Assembly (NCBI GenBank): GCA_963693315.1
Contig: OY856187.1
Span: 540,837 to 604,836, forward strand
Length of the DNA: 64,000 nucleotides
Source of the DNA: Diogma glabrata
Taxonomy: Eukaryota; Arthropoda; Insecta; Diptera; Cylindrotomidae
Direction: 5' to 3'
Below the pieces are notes generated by a model. That model searched no databases. It was not told where the DNA came from and saw only the letters and a program-made list of their open reading frames with translations. This document shows positions 44,215-55,774 of this stretch, in pieces. The position numbers were made by a program, and so were the translations under genes. Position 1 is the first letter of the stretch; each line of letters opens with the position of its first letter.

Positions 44215-44243
44215 TGTTTCAATAATCCCACTTCTGACACCAC

Positions 44244-44873
44244 TGTAACGACTCTTCGTTGGTTCTTTTAGATTATTGAGCAAATACGACAGTAAAAAGA
44301 CAGATCTTTAGTTAACAAAATCCCAAACTTTATTTATCAACCAGTTACAGCAACTTCCGATTTTAATTACAATGAATTCCAGGGTCTCCAATTTATGCAC
44401 GATGAACTTCACCGCTTTTCCACAATTTGAATCAATAATACTCGGAATCGTAAAATCTGTATTTACTATTCCACTAAGTTCAAATTCTTTTACTATTAGT
44501 ACCCAGGCTCAAGTACCACCGAATATTCCTTATACTTGCGAATATTTATCAACACTTTTAATTGCAAAAGTAAAACTCTCTATCTGATATTTTTGTTCGC
44601 TTATTTCTATCGAAAAATAAATAATTTGAAACTTCTATAATCCACTAGAAATCAATACTACGTAGTCCGTACATCTTGAATAGGCCACACCTATTTTCAT
44701 TCATACTTGCATTTGTATTAGCGAACTCAAATTTAATTTATGCAAAATGTATTTGTTAAAGGGAGTTAACTTTTAATTCATCTTTGCCATAGAATGTAGG
44801 AAACATTTAGGCGGAACGTATTGGTTATTTATGATTAAATTAAATTAACCCATTCTGGACGAAGTTTATTACA
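44244..44873 (-). repeat. LTR of SAP-gypsy copy 3
   Basis: 630 bp, duplicate of 37689-38318, followed by the same ATATTGTAAATT flank. Confidence 0.96.
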
Positions 44874-47060
44874 ATATTGTAAATTTTTTTTTAATTTATG
44901 CTCTATCAAATATTGAGACTGTTACTCAGGTGTTAGAGGATTATATGGGCTAGAAGAATGATCAGGTAGGTTTTAATTTCATATATTAATTTTGAAACTT
45001 TAAACATATCTTTCGTTATAATTGTACTACAAATAAATTTTAGTACGTCCATATTTCATATAATTTAAGGAATACCGACTTGAAGTTTTGGCGAATTTAA
45101 TCTCATTAAACAGACATGCTAGATAGATCATGTATAACTTATATAACTATTTAATAACTTTTAAGTTATTATAGATATATCCACTTTTCCAAACTCTTAT
45201 CAATGCTAAAATATGTCATTTTCAATGCAAAACCATAACATATCTTAACGACACCATTAACAGACGAAGAAAGAGAACCAAATCCTGTCGAAGTTATACA
45301 ACAAAGGAGGATTATGTCGAAATTCAGTATGAAATTTGTCTTATAAGATAATTTTTTAAAATAAATGCTAATTAATCGATTAATAATTGAAGAAGCTATA
45401 GGCACTTGGCGAAACATTTTTAATATTGGTTATTAATTATTATATTAAATTTTTTTATTTGTTACGTAACTTAAGTTACGTATAGTTACGTAACTTAAAA
45501 CAAGTAAAAAAAAATTTAAAATAATAACCAATTTATATATCGGTTGTAGCTAAATTTTTTATAATGCAGGACCTACCACTTTAAAGTTTTCTTCGTCAAT
45601 ATCTACATGGTTTAGATATACTAAATTGTTATAAAATTAATAGATCATTAAAAATATCTCAGGCCGCACGAGGAATTTTGCTTTCATGCAATAATTACTT
45701 ATGCAAGCAATATCGTTTATCAAAAACAAAACCAAATACCAATTTAATTATTTGCTTTGGAAGAAATAGCAGGTACACATCATCATCTGAAAATTAGAAC
45801 ATCTAAAATTTCAATGCCTAAATCAAAAAGTAAGAGGGTTAATCATGGTTGAATATTTGTATATTTATTTAATTAAAACAATTATATATCTGTTTTCATA
45901 GCTTAAATGTGATTTCGATTTGAAATGCCCGAATAGAAAAAACGCATTTACTGAAAACTGGTATTTTGTTAGAAACCAACTGAAACTTAAATTTATTGGA
46001 CCACGAAGACCCACGGAACCGGAGTTTTAGCTATAGCACTACAATTACATGTACTTCAAGACGGTGGGTTAAAATTTATTAATTTTAATTAATTAATAAG
46101 TAATTTAATTTCATTGATTTTAATTTAACAAATGCTTTATATTTGGCTATTCAGATGCAACAACAAAAAGGAGAAAAGCAGATGCATTAACAATAAATGG
46201 ATTTAAGTAGCCACAAACAAAAATTAAAAATTAAAATTGATAAACGAAGCGCTGAAGAAAAAATGTGCAATTTTTTTGGAACATGCATTTCGTTTGGAAC
46301 TAAGTGAGGCCATATTTTTTAAATATTTCAAAAGCTGATGAAAAACGAGATAAAAGTTTACAAAGGACGTTGACATCATATTTTCTACCTTTACGACCAC
46401 GGTAAATTGCAGTAGGGTCAATAAACAATATTATTTCTTCCATTGTTTTTGCAAATGAAGTATGATATGATGTAGAATCACCAATCAAGTGCTGTGGAAG
46501 TATCGTTTAAAACAACCTATGCATTAAATGGGCATTATCCGCCTGACGTAAAAGTGGCATGGACGTTTATTGAGAAAGCTGTGTTTAAGTTAGACACGTG
46601 TATTCACTGCCGACCTTCGTTTCAGCTTTATTGTTGAACTTAATTTTAAGTTTAATTAAGAAATTTAATTTGTAGTATTATTTTAATGGTTTTTCTGGTA
46701 ATAAGCTGAGTTCATATAATTTATCATTATATCTTTGAATGAACGAACGAAACGAATGAACGAAAAAGTAAGAAGATGCGTTAGTGGAACTTCAAAAGAG
46801 ATTGAGCTCTGCACCAGTTCTGGCTTACCAAATTTGGAATTCGAATTTGACACTAAGCTAGCAATGATGGTATAGTACGAGTGTTATCTCAAGAAATGGA
46901 AAGACTAAGGGGTAGAAAATGTAGAATAAACTTCTTCGTTTGAATTAGCGTTGTAGCACTGGACAGTGCAGTTCACCAAATGATCACACCGTACAGAGAG
47001 AGTACAGAATACAGAGTACAGATGTAAAGTCATTGGGAAAGGTGCAGTGCAAGGCCCTTT
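44874..47060. other. Unique AT-rich spacer of unit B, no gene recognised
   Basis: Near-identical to 38319-40499. Small differences include a few-base deletion near 45576 (CCTACCACTT against CCTACCTACCTTT) and scattered substitutions. Confidence 0.6.
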
Positions 47061-47120
47061 TTTCCCCATGATTTCTGTCCAATTACCCAAGACACGTTCC
47101 ATTAAACTTTCAAATGCTGC

Positions 47121-50069
47121 CATAAAACCAATGCAACTCAAGCGTCTGTTCTCCATGTTAGGGGCGGCTTGGAGCGGGCGTCTGTTTTGGATTAAGCGAT
47201 TCGCTATATAAACGCGTAACAAGCGTCTGTTCTGCATGTTAGGGGTGGTTTGGAGCGGGCGTCTGTTTTTGATCAAGCGGCTCGCTATATAAAAGTGTAA
47301 AAAGGTTGTTTCTGGTGACCTAAAGATGCAAAACGAACCCATTCACGAAAATTTGGGTTGGGCGAAGGACTAACACCTCATTTCCGTAAAAAATTATTTA
47401 TCATGAATGTACACTGTACACTGACCTCGGATTATCTCCGACTCATTTAAAGAACGACCTCGGAAACTGTACCCGGACTATGATTTGAAAATGGGAACCT
47501 GGAACGTGCTAGGCCTTAGAAGACCAGGAGATCTACTAAAACTTACAAACAAAATCGATAGCTACATACTAGATATAGTGGCATTACAAGAACTAAGGTG
47601 GCCAGGGAGTGGAATCTACGAAACAGCCAGGGGATACACTCTCTACTATTGCGGTCATGAAAACGGAGGAGAATTTGGAGTTGGCTTTCTCATACATCGT
47701 CACGTGAATCAACATGTTATCGACTTTTGCCCAATTAATATGCACAATGAGAATCCGCACGCAAAAATTTTATGTAACGATCATCAATGTGCACCTACTG
47801 AAGACAAAGCAGATGACGTTAAAGACCTGTTCTTTCTAGAACTCGAAGAAGTCATCAATAACATCCCACGGCACGATATAAAAATCGTGGTAGGTTACTT
47901 CAATGCTCAAATTGGTAGAAGTTCAGAACTTAAAACACATATCGGCCCTAACAGTCTGTATCATACTAGCAACAATAACGGCTTTCGCGCAGCTGAGCTG
48001 AGTATGATGTATGATCTAGTAATATCTAGCACTTTCTTCCCTCATGAGAGAATTCACAAGGCAACGTGGAAATCAAATGACGGAAGAACGGAGAATCAAA
48101 TCGATCACGTCATGATTTCTAAGACACACTCTATAAGTGTAACTGTCGTTCGATCATATAGAGGTGCTGACATGGACACCGATCATATGCTTGTCATCTT
48201 TAAGTACAAGTGCAAGTTACTATCTACATTTAATAGACAAGCAAAAAAGACCGTGCGCTGGAATGTCGAAGCATTTAAACACCTGGAAACACTGAGTGGA
48301 TATCAGGAAATTGTAACGCAAAGCATAAAAGAGCATGACATCCCGCTTGAGATGCCATTAAACATACAAGAAGAATGGCAAACGCTTCAATCAAACATTA
48401 TATCCGCAGCACAAACTACAATCGGAAAACGGCCACCGAAATCACGTAACGAATGGTTTGATGACGAGTGCCGCGAAAGAGTTGAGCAAAACAAAAACTG
48501 CGAGAAAAATGGTTAACAAGGAACACACGAAGCACCCAAACTGATCATATATGCACCAGAAAAGCTTCAGCAAAACCCCTACGGAAAAAGAAACGCGAGC
48601 ACATGAAGAGCTGCATCGAAAACATCAACCAACATGCGGTCAATGAAAATTCGAAAGAATGCTTTGCCAGTTCGTGAAATCTGACAAAAGATTTTCACCC
48701 AAGATCTACAGCCATCAAAAATGGAAACAACGAGCTTACAAAAAGTGAACATGATGTGCTGGCAGTGTGGCGATCCCACTTTCAAGACCTACTGAATAGG
48801 ACGAATGAATTTCATCCTATTAGAGCAATTGCTCCATCAAGTGAGGAGATTTTTGCCCCTTACCCGACAATAGAAGAAGTGGAAGCTGCCATCAAAAAAT
48901 TAAAAAATGGTAAATCACCAGGTATCGATGGATTCCCTGCAGAACTATTTAAAAATGGAGGATGGAGCAGCTCTGGTCTCACGTATATATATGATCTGAT
49001 TCTCGCAATCTGGGACCAAGGAGAACTACCTGCTGGATGGAAAACAGCTCTCATTGTTCCGCTACATAAAAAAGGTGACAGCCTAAAGTCTGCGAATTAT
49101 CGTGGCATCGCACTGTTGAGCACTGCATATAAAATACTAGCTAATGTCGTACTTGCTCGGCTCTTCCCCTTCACCGAATCTATCATCGGCGACTATCAGT
49201 TTGTTTTTTGTCCCAACCGTTCAACCACAGATCAATGTTTTCCCTTAAGGATGATTCTGGAAAAATGTTAGTAGTACAACATCAGCATTCACCAGCTCTA
49301 CGTTGATTTCAAGCAAGCAGCTGATAGCATCATCCGCGACAACCTCAGGTCCGCACTCATATGCCTTGGTATTCCAGCGAAACTTGTTTCTCTGTGCAAA
49401 CTCACAACATCGGGATCAAACTGTAGAATAGTAATCGAAGGGTCAGTTTCTGACTCTTTGGATATAACATCAGGTGTTCGACAAGGTGATGCACTCGCGT
49501 CCGTACTATTTAATTTGGCGCTAGAGCACGCGTTAAGAAAAAGCCGAATCGAGGCACAAAACTGCATATTTAGCAAATCTATTCAAATTCTTGGCTACGC
49601 AGATGATATTGCACTTCTCGGACGTAGACCAAGCGATGCTAAGGATAGTCTTTCATAGCTGAAAGAAATGCTAAACGATTTCAACATCGGCAAGATTAAA
49701 CTTTTAACAACATCGACGAACATACCTCCCAGCAATCTGAATACTGGCGACTATGAAGTAAAACTTGTAGAAAACTTTAAATACCTCGGGTCTGTAATAA
49801 CATCGTCAAATGACATGCAGGCAGATATAAAAGCCCGTGTCTCTGCCGCATACAGAACTTTTTACGCATACTTAAAACTTTTGCGATCAAAACATCTTTC
49901 GCAGTCGTGCAAACTAACACTTTACAAAGCATTAATCTGACCTGCGCTTACCTTTGGAAGTGAAAGCTGGACACTGACTTCCTCAGATTGTAGAATTCGA
50001 GAGGATACGAACAATTTATGGTCCATGTAAAGTTGCTGAAAATCAGTATAGAATCCGAATGAATCATGA
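47121..50069 (+). mobile_element. LINE 3B: duplicate of LINE 3A, 5' end deleted, longer 3' part
   Basis: It lacks the first ~140 bases of the LINE because of the 400-bp deletion, but keeps both monomers (about 47142-47300). It continues past the unit A break through the YADD region to the point where similarity to LINE 1 ends at AATCATGAAA (about 50069). No GA tail or target duplication follows, so its 3' end is lost. Confidence 0.9.
47485..50069 (+). pseudogene. LINE 3B endonuclease-RT pseudogene
   Basis: Same breaks as LINE 3A: endonuclease frame 47485-48516 (GYFNAQ in place of GDFNAQ), RT frame 48756-49271, then 49458-49658 with LGYADDIALLGRR, and 49668-49940. Stops lie near 49271, 49658 and 49940. 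Differences from 3A include KTHSIS for KRHSIS, GIALL for GIELL and FCPNRS for FYPNRS; the last two 3B versions agree with LINE 1. Confidence 0.9.
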
Positions 50070-52949
50070 AAGCTCTATGAACTATCCGATTTTAATATAA
50101 GGTGTTGTGTTATATAGGAATAACAATATGTGTCAGAACAACACATACGTTGATGCCATTAAAGACCTAGGTCGCACAACAACATGCGTTCGGAGGTTTT
50201 AATAAACCTCTTTTTTATTTTTGTTTGGATTGAACGTCCTCGAAACTATCGATTCGGGTAAAGTATTCCATTTGTACGATGAACGAAGAAAGAAGTGCCT
50301 TTGCATTTTGTTACCACAACGGTGAGTGATCTCTACAGTTTGACTGTTTGTACAAACCGATTGACGAGTGAAACTTCGAAGGTAACAAAATAATGGTCAG
50401 ATAATGCAGTTACGTTGACCTCACTCATAAAACGACAAGAAAATTTTTGGGAATTCCCGTGATGACGCATATTAATTACAAAAAGTAAATTTTTATATGA
50501 AATCTACCTCAAAAACAAAACCCAATGAAGATCATTGACCATTTTTCCAAACATCTGTTTAAATGAAGAAAATGAATAAAAAAAAAATAAAATAAAATAA
50601 ATAAATAGACACAACAATAAATCAACCAATACCATCAATTGTCACTTTGAAACAATAAAAATGTAAAAGGATTTAATTTAGGCGCCAAAATTATTATTTT
50701 GCTAAAAATATTTTTAGTCGGTTAATCTTAATCTTTTTAGTCAGTTAATCGGTTAATCTTCTTTTAATTTTTTTTCTGGTTTTTGCATCCTTTATAAAAA
50801 AATGAAAACAATAGTAAAAGAGTAAGTACATGTATGTATGTAATTAGAAAATCGAAAATACATATACAAAATTTGAAGCTGGTAAATTTGTGAAGTGAAG
50901 ATTATTATAGTCGGCAATAAATGTCAACCGAGATATATTTTTTCAATAAAAGAGTGATTAAAGATTCTAGATAATGAAGATTTCCACATTTGGAAATGCC
51001 GTCAATTGTTTCACCAATACATGTAAGATATGTAATGTATGCAAAAACATTCGAAACAGAACGTTTGATATTCATCCGTTTAAATCAAACCAAGCTTTTC
51101 TCTGGAGTACCAGTTCATTAGCGAGAGTCAATTTAATATGACGGATATTCTCAACTAACGCACATACACAAAATTATTTCAAATGCGGCAAATATCCGAC
51201 GGCAAATATCCGATTCCAGATTCGATAAAGATTTGTAGGAAGTTGTGACGAAAAATTTGTAGCATGAGCTTTCCAGAACACTGAATTCAAAATGCATGAG
51301 AGGCCACTAATACTCAAAGTGATATCATAAAGGATTTAGTCAGTTACAGGAAATTCAGTTACAGGAAATGATGAATATCCTTTATATAAAAGAAGTTCGG
51401 CAGCAGATGGCGTAAAGTTAACAACATATAGATATGCGAAACGGGAACATGGAAATAGTTCCATACACATGGATGGTTGTTCCATATCAATCCTTTGCTA
51501 TCAAGAACATACAGAGCGCACATAAACATGGAATACGGTATCTCCGTGAAATCAGCCAAATACGTTAGTTAGTAAATACGTTAATAAAGGCAGCAACATT
51601 TCAGTTTTTAGCGTGCTACAATGAAGCAGCAAGAGCACTGAAGTAGTGGTATGAGTACTTTATTATCCTAAACATGAATGAAGTCCAAATATTTTTCTTT
51701 TAGCAGTACATTTAGAAAATAACATACGCATCTATATCACATCTGTAAATATGCAACAAAACGCCTTGAATCTACTGAATACAACTTTAACCACTTTCTT
51801 TGCCATATGTCAAAATAACGCGATGCGAATACACTGCCGTATTCGGAAATACCTACGTACCTAACATGGAATCCGAATAAAAAATTATTTATACGAGGTA
51901 AAAAAAAAAAGCGAGTCGACGAATAATCTGCTATATTAATAAAAACTGCGATATGCAGAATGTACCCCATCCCAAACAAGGTAAATGTATCTTTTTTCGC
52001 ATGTTATAAGTAAATGTGCGTTCTAGCAATTGAGAATTGTCAACGACGTTACACATGTCAATTTCTGCATTGCATGTCAAACACCGCATTTATTTTAAAA
52101 CCACCGACACTGGGATGTATGCATTAACGACACGTGCAGCACATCACCTCCAAACTAAGTTCGCGCTTTGTTTGAAATCATATTGACCGCATACTCTCCT
52201 TCATCTACAAGAACGTTTTGGAAAAAATATAAATCGCACATGGTTCAGGATCGTAGTATTCGCATACTTCGTTCTCTAAATAAAATATATAAAAAAATAA
52301 GAAAGAAAATTGAAATTTATTTTGCACTTCGGTTACATTAATTTTTACATAAAAATATTTTTGCTAATTTTCAATATGTCAAGAACAAAATAATTTTAGT
52401 ACTTCCCTTATTTTAAAAGAAAAATGTTCCGGAAAGACGAGTATTAATATAAAAAACTTAGTTCTATTTCTTATTACTAAAAAAAAATATTTATAAAACC
52501 TTGGGTGTTTAAAAGAATAACATTAAAAGAATAATTATTTAATTACTTTAATAATTAAGTCATCAAACCGAAATGCTTTCCATTGCAGTAGGTTTACATA
52601 TATACTAAAAAACCATCAAACTTATGCTCCATTCAAAATACCAAAACACTAAACGATTTATAAACAAAAATAAGTTCAATCATTCTCAAAACAGAATTAC
52701 AATCATTACAACAACAAAAAATTATTCTTTACCCACCTTCCATCAATTATTAATTAACCATAATATCTGAAAAGAAATAAAATCCTTTTTTTTTCTTATT
52801 TTAAAACACCAAAAACAATACCCAAATTCAAATATTTTATTTTACCTACCATATAATTGAACCAAATTTTTATATGAAACGCATTTACAAATCTTCAAAA
52901 CGAACTCAATTCAATTTCAATAAAAAAAACTTCAACAAAAATCGAAATA
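50070..52949. other. No gene recognised
   Basis: AT-rich. CGGCAAATATCCGA occurs twice in direct repeat near 51185-51215. Frames are short and without known motifs. Nothing resembling a promoter, RNA gene or transposon end is convincing. Confidence 0.5.
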
Positions 52950-53225
52950 GTTGCCGGGCAATGTTTAAAATTTTCGATCGACGAGCGATATCAATAGCAA
53001 CATGCCAGCCATTAGTTGCAATACCGGCCATATTGCCGAAATATATGGATATATTGCCGGGCAATACGAAAATATTGCCGAGAATGTTTTTGAATTTGGG
53101 CAATATTGCCCGGCAATGATTGCTAGCCACACATTGCCGTAAAAAGTTGCTCGTTTACATGCTATTTTACAAGTATTTTGTTAAAACATTGCCGGGCAAT
53201 ATTGCTGAAAATATTGCCCGGCAAT
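52950..53225. repeat. Cluster of five ATTGCC-GGCAAT palindromes
   Basis: The palindrome ATTGCCGGGCAAT, or its complement form ATTGCCCGGCAAT, occurs at 53053-53065, 53105-53117, 53188-53200 and 53213-53225, and with one change at 52950-52962. AGTTGCTCGTTTACA is also repeated (about 53145 and 53237). The density of one motif in 280 bases points to the subterminal part of a DNA transposon. Confidence 0.8.
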
Positions 53226-54575
53226 ACGTATTTTTAGTTGCTCGTTTACAGGCTCCTTTTAGTAGCTAATTTGCTTTTTAAAATTTGTTCGATATCTGTT
53301 TGAAATTAGTTTGTGCTGTTTAAACTAATCTGATACATCAGATTCTACTGGCACACCAAACTATCTGATCTCGAAGTCTACCTATTTCTAGCGGATATAC
53401 GTGACGCTTGGACTTTTTTATATTCTAAGCATGTTTAATTCTAATTTTATATTCTAAAGGATTTCTTTCAAAATGATATGTGAATAAAATTGGTTATCGA
53501 ATTAAAATAAAAAACTTAATTTCGTTTTATTATTTAATACGAACTCTCACGCTTGTAAGGCGTTATAAGAATAAAAAGGAGAGAGTCTCCACTTCTATAA
53601 AAATTTACAGTATATATATATTTCATAATTGGAAGATACAAATCCCTTACAATTTTACAATCATGAGAAAAAACTAAGATACTAAAATATTATTTTATTT
53701 TATCTTCTTTCAACAAAATAAAACACAAATATTATAAATTATCAAACTTACAATATTTTATGTTTATTGATAAAAAGAAAGAAAACATTTTCTTTATCTG
53801 TTAATTATCAATTATGTTCAAACAAAATTTAACTGTCTCAACAGAGATTAGAAAAATGAATATACATAAATTCTTCTTTGGTCTCTGTTGACACTTAAAA
53901 TAAATCATTAAATAAACTTCGTTAATCACACAATTGATAATTAACAATATGCTTGTGAACATAGTAGCCATTCATTTTAACCCTTAATGAAGGCAAGTTT
54001 TGTATACATGCTTCTCAACGAGGTTGTATTTGTTTTGCCAATAAGCATTGCAGAAACTGGTCGTCTCCATATTTTGGAACTAAAGTTTTAGTTTAAAAAA
54101 ATCATCTGCACCTGAAATACTCCTCTTTAAACGTTTTGTAAAATTTTGGAAAAATGTTAATCAGATAAAGTTTTTTGCAGAAACCGAAAAAAAAATATTA
54201 AAAACAAAGACTACAGACGAGTTGATAAAATTTATTAATGACCAATAATCAATTAAACGAACTAAGGTCGTCTTTTCCTTTAGAACTTTGACTATTATTC
54301 CTTGACGTAAATAAAACTTTTTAAGAACAAAATTATTCATTAAGAGTCCAGGAGAAATGCACAAGCACAGCAAGTTTCATGGCTAAACTGATTTATGGAA
54401 ATAAAAATTTATCTTTTTAAGTAACACTTTTAAGTAACATTTGACAAGTATGGCGAGAAATACGGTTGTAGAGGTGCCCAGTGCTATCTTACAATTAACA
54501 TGTTGTAATTTCTACAAATATGTTTGTTTTTAATTTTACAGATTTTGACGTCCAATTCAAATTCATTCAGTAAAT
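53226..54575. other. No gene recognised
   Basis: AT-rich sequence with short, unrecognisable frames. TTTTTAATTTTACAG at about 54527-54541 looks like a splice acceptor just before the small frame at 54576. Confidence 0.45.
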
Positions 54576-54740
54576 ATGGCAATTCTGTTTGATGCTGATG
54601 TTACCGAGATTAAAGCCAACTTTTTGAAGATCGATCCATATCTGTGGTTGGAACATGACGAATTTTTAAAAGCAAACGAGTTCGTTAAATCTTTATTGCT
54701 ATTAAACGACATTGCCGAAAGAACTATATTTGGTTATTAA
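54576..54740 (+). CDS. Possible 54-residue coding exon or gene fragment
   Basis: ATG to TAA, MAILFDADVTEIKANFLKID to LLLLNDIAERTIFGY. It is less AT-biased in composition than its neighbours and has a balanced amino-acid content. The end, LLLNDIAERT, resembles an NDVAERGVKL-type motif I remember from uncharacterised arthropod proteins, but I cannot name the family. A TTTTACAG acceptor-like site lies about 35 bases upstream, and AATAAA occurs soon after the stop. It could be the last exon of a host gene, or a fragment left by a transposon. Weakly supported. Confidence 0.3.
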   Translation: MAILFDADVTEIKANFLKIDPYLWLEHDEFLKANEFVKSLLLLNDIAERTIFGY

Positions 54741-55769
54741 AGCAGTATATCATTCTGTGTTAACCGGGAATAAAAAGCCGGGAACGGGGAACCATAGAAC
54801 AATATCGCCAGCTTTTAACGGCGAGAAATAAAACAAAACTTATACAAAGTTTGAAAAAATTTAATTTACTAAATTTTAATTAATCGATTTTATAAAATAA
54901 AGAAGAAGTTAGCTTGGTTGGAGTCAAATTTTGAAAAACATTGCTTTACTAAAATTAAAGTATCTCGAGATCTAGACAACGAAATCACGCCAATTTGGTT
55001 TTTAAAAGTACATAACTAAATTTTCTAGGACACAAAAATTTTAATTGAACTAGTTTAGTGGGAAAATTTGTAAATAAAATTCCGTGTTTCTAGAAAATAT
55101 CAAAAATTTGTATTTTTTTTGACTTTGTTCTAAAATTTCTAAAGTTTCACCCAAACACACCCCCCCACATATTTATATTTTTAAATTCTATGGAATGTTC
55201 TTAATAAAATAGTGTCTTAAAAAAAAATTTGTTTCAGCTCATTTCGTCGTACTACCGTCATATAAAATTTGTGTACCCAAATAAAAAAAAATGTCGAAAA
55301 ACTCTGCATTTTCAAAAACCGCCAAGTCATGGAATGAGATTCGACCTTGAAATTTTGCAGGTAATATTTTTTCATTATCACAATTCAAAAACTTAAAGTG
55401 GAGCGGAAATCGAAAACCAAAAATTTTTTTCATACAATTTTGAAACAGTCTAATGACCATGTTTGATGGTTTTAAGTTAAGAGGTTATTTTTTAACACCT
55501 CACAGTTGTGAGTTCATACAGAATCGCATTTAAGAGGTTTTAGTCTTAGCTAAGAGAAAAGTCTTTGCTATGACTATTTTTACATCTGTGAGGGTATGTC
55601 AGAAATCAGAATCAGCCTCTTAATGTGGTTTAAAAATACCAGTTTTGAACATCAATTTCGAAAAAACTGTGACTACAACTAAAAGTTGTAGTGGCGCCTG
55701 TCGATATGGCCCTAAATTATTTGATTTTCCCCGTTAAAAATTGTTGTGAAATGGGAATTATGTATGCAT
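54741..55769. other. No gene recognised
   Basis: AT-rich DNA; short frames with no recognisable domain. ATTTAAGAGG and CCTCTTAATG near 55530 and 55617 are weakly inverted. Confidence 0.45.
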
Positions 55770-55774
55770 ATTAT

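Larger units (their letters stand above)
43362..44873 (-). mobile_element. SAP-gypsy copy 3: 5' LTR and truncated gag (unit B)
   Basis: The tandem-duplicate of the copy 2 5' end: LTR 44244-44873, primer site, and gag from the ATG at 44212-44214 down to about 43362, where it is joined to LINE sequence. It is not an independent insertion. Confidence 0.93.
43362..49504. repeat. Segmental tandem duplication, unit B
   Basis: It starts in antisense gag (GCACATGACTTTCCCCAT at 43371, matching 36816) directly after a truncated LINE at 43352, with about ten bases of filler (AAAACTTAAAG). Its LINE runs on beyond the point where unit A breaks, to about 50069, so the junction at 43352-43362 is the new joint. 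Confidence 0.93.

Noticed and set aside
38614..45417. An 82-codon minus-strand frame present twice
   Set aside because: Its conservation is explained by the tandem duplication; composition is ordinary for random AT-rich frames.
50070..50215. Continuation of LINE 3B or a new LINE tail (DAIKDLGRTTTCVRRF)
   Set aside because: The frame is short, lacks any aligned partner in LINE 1 or 2, and no tail repeat follows.
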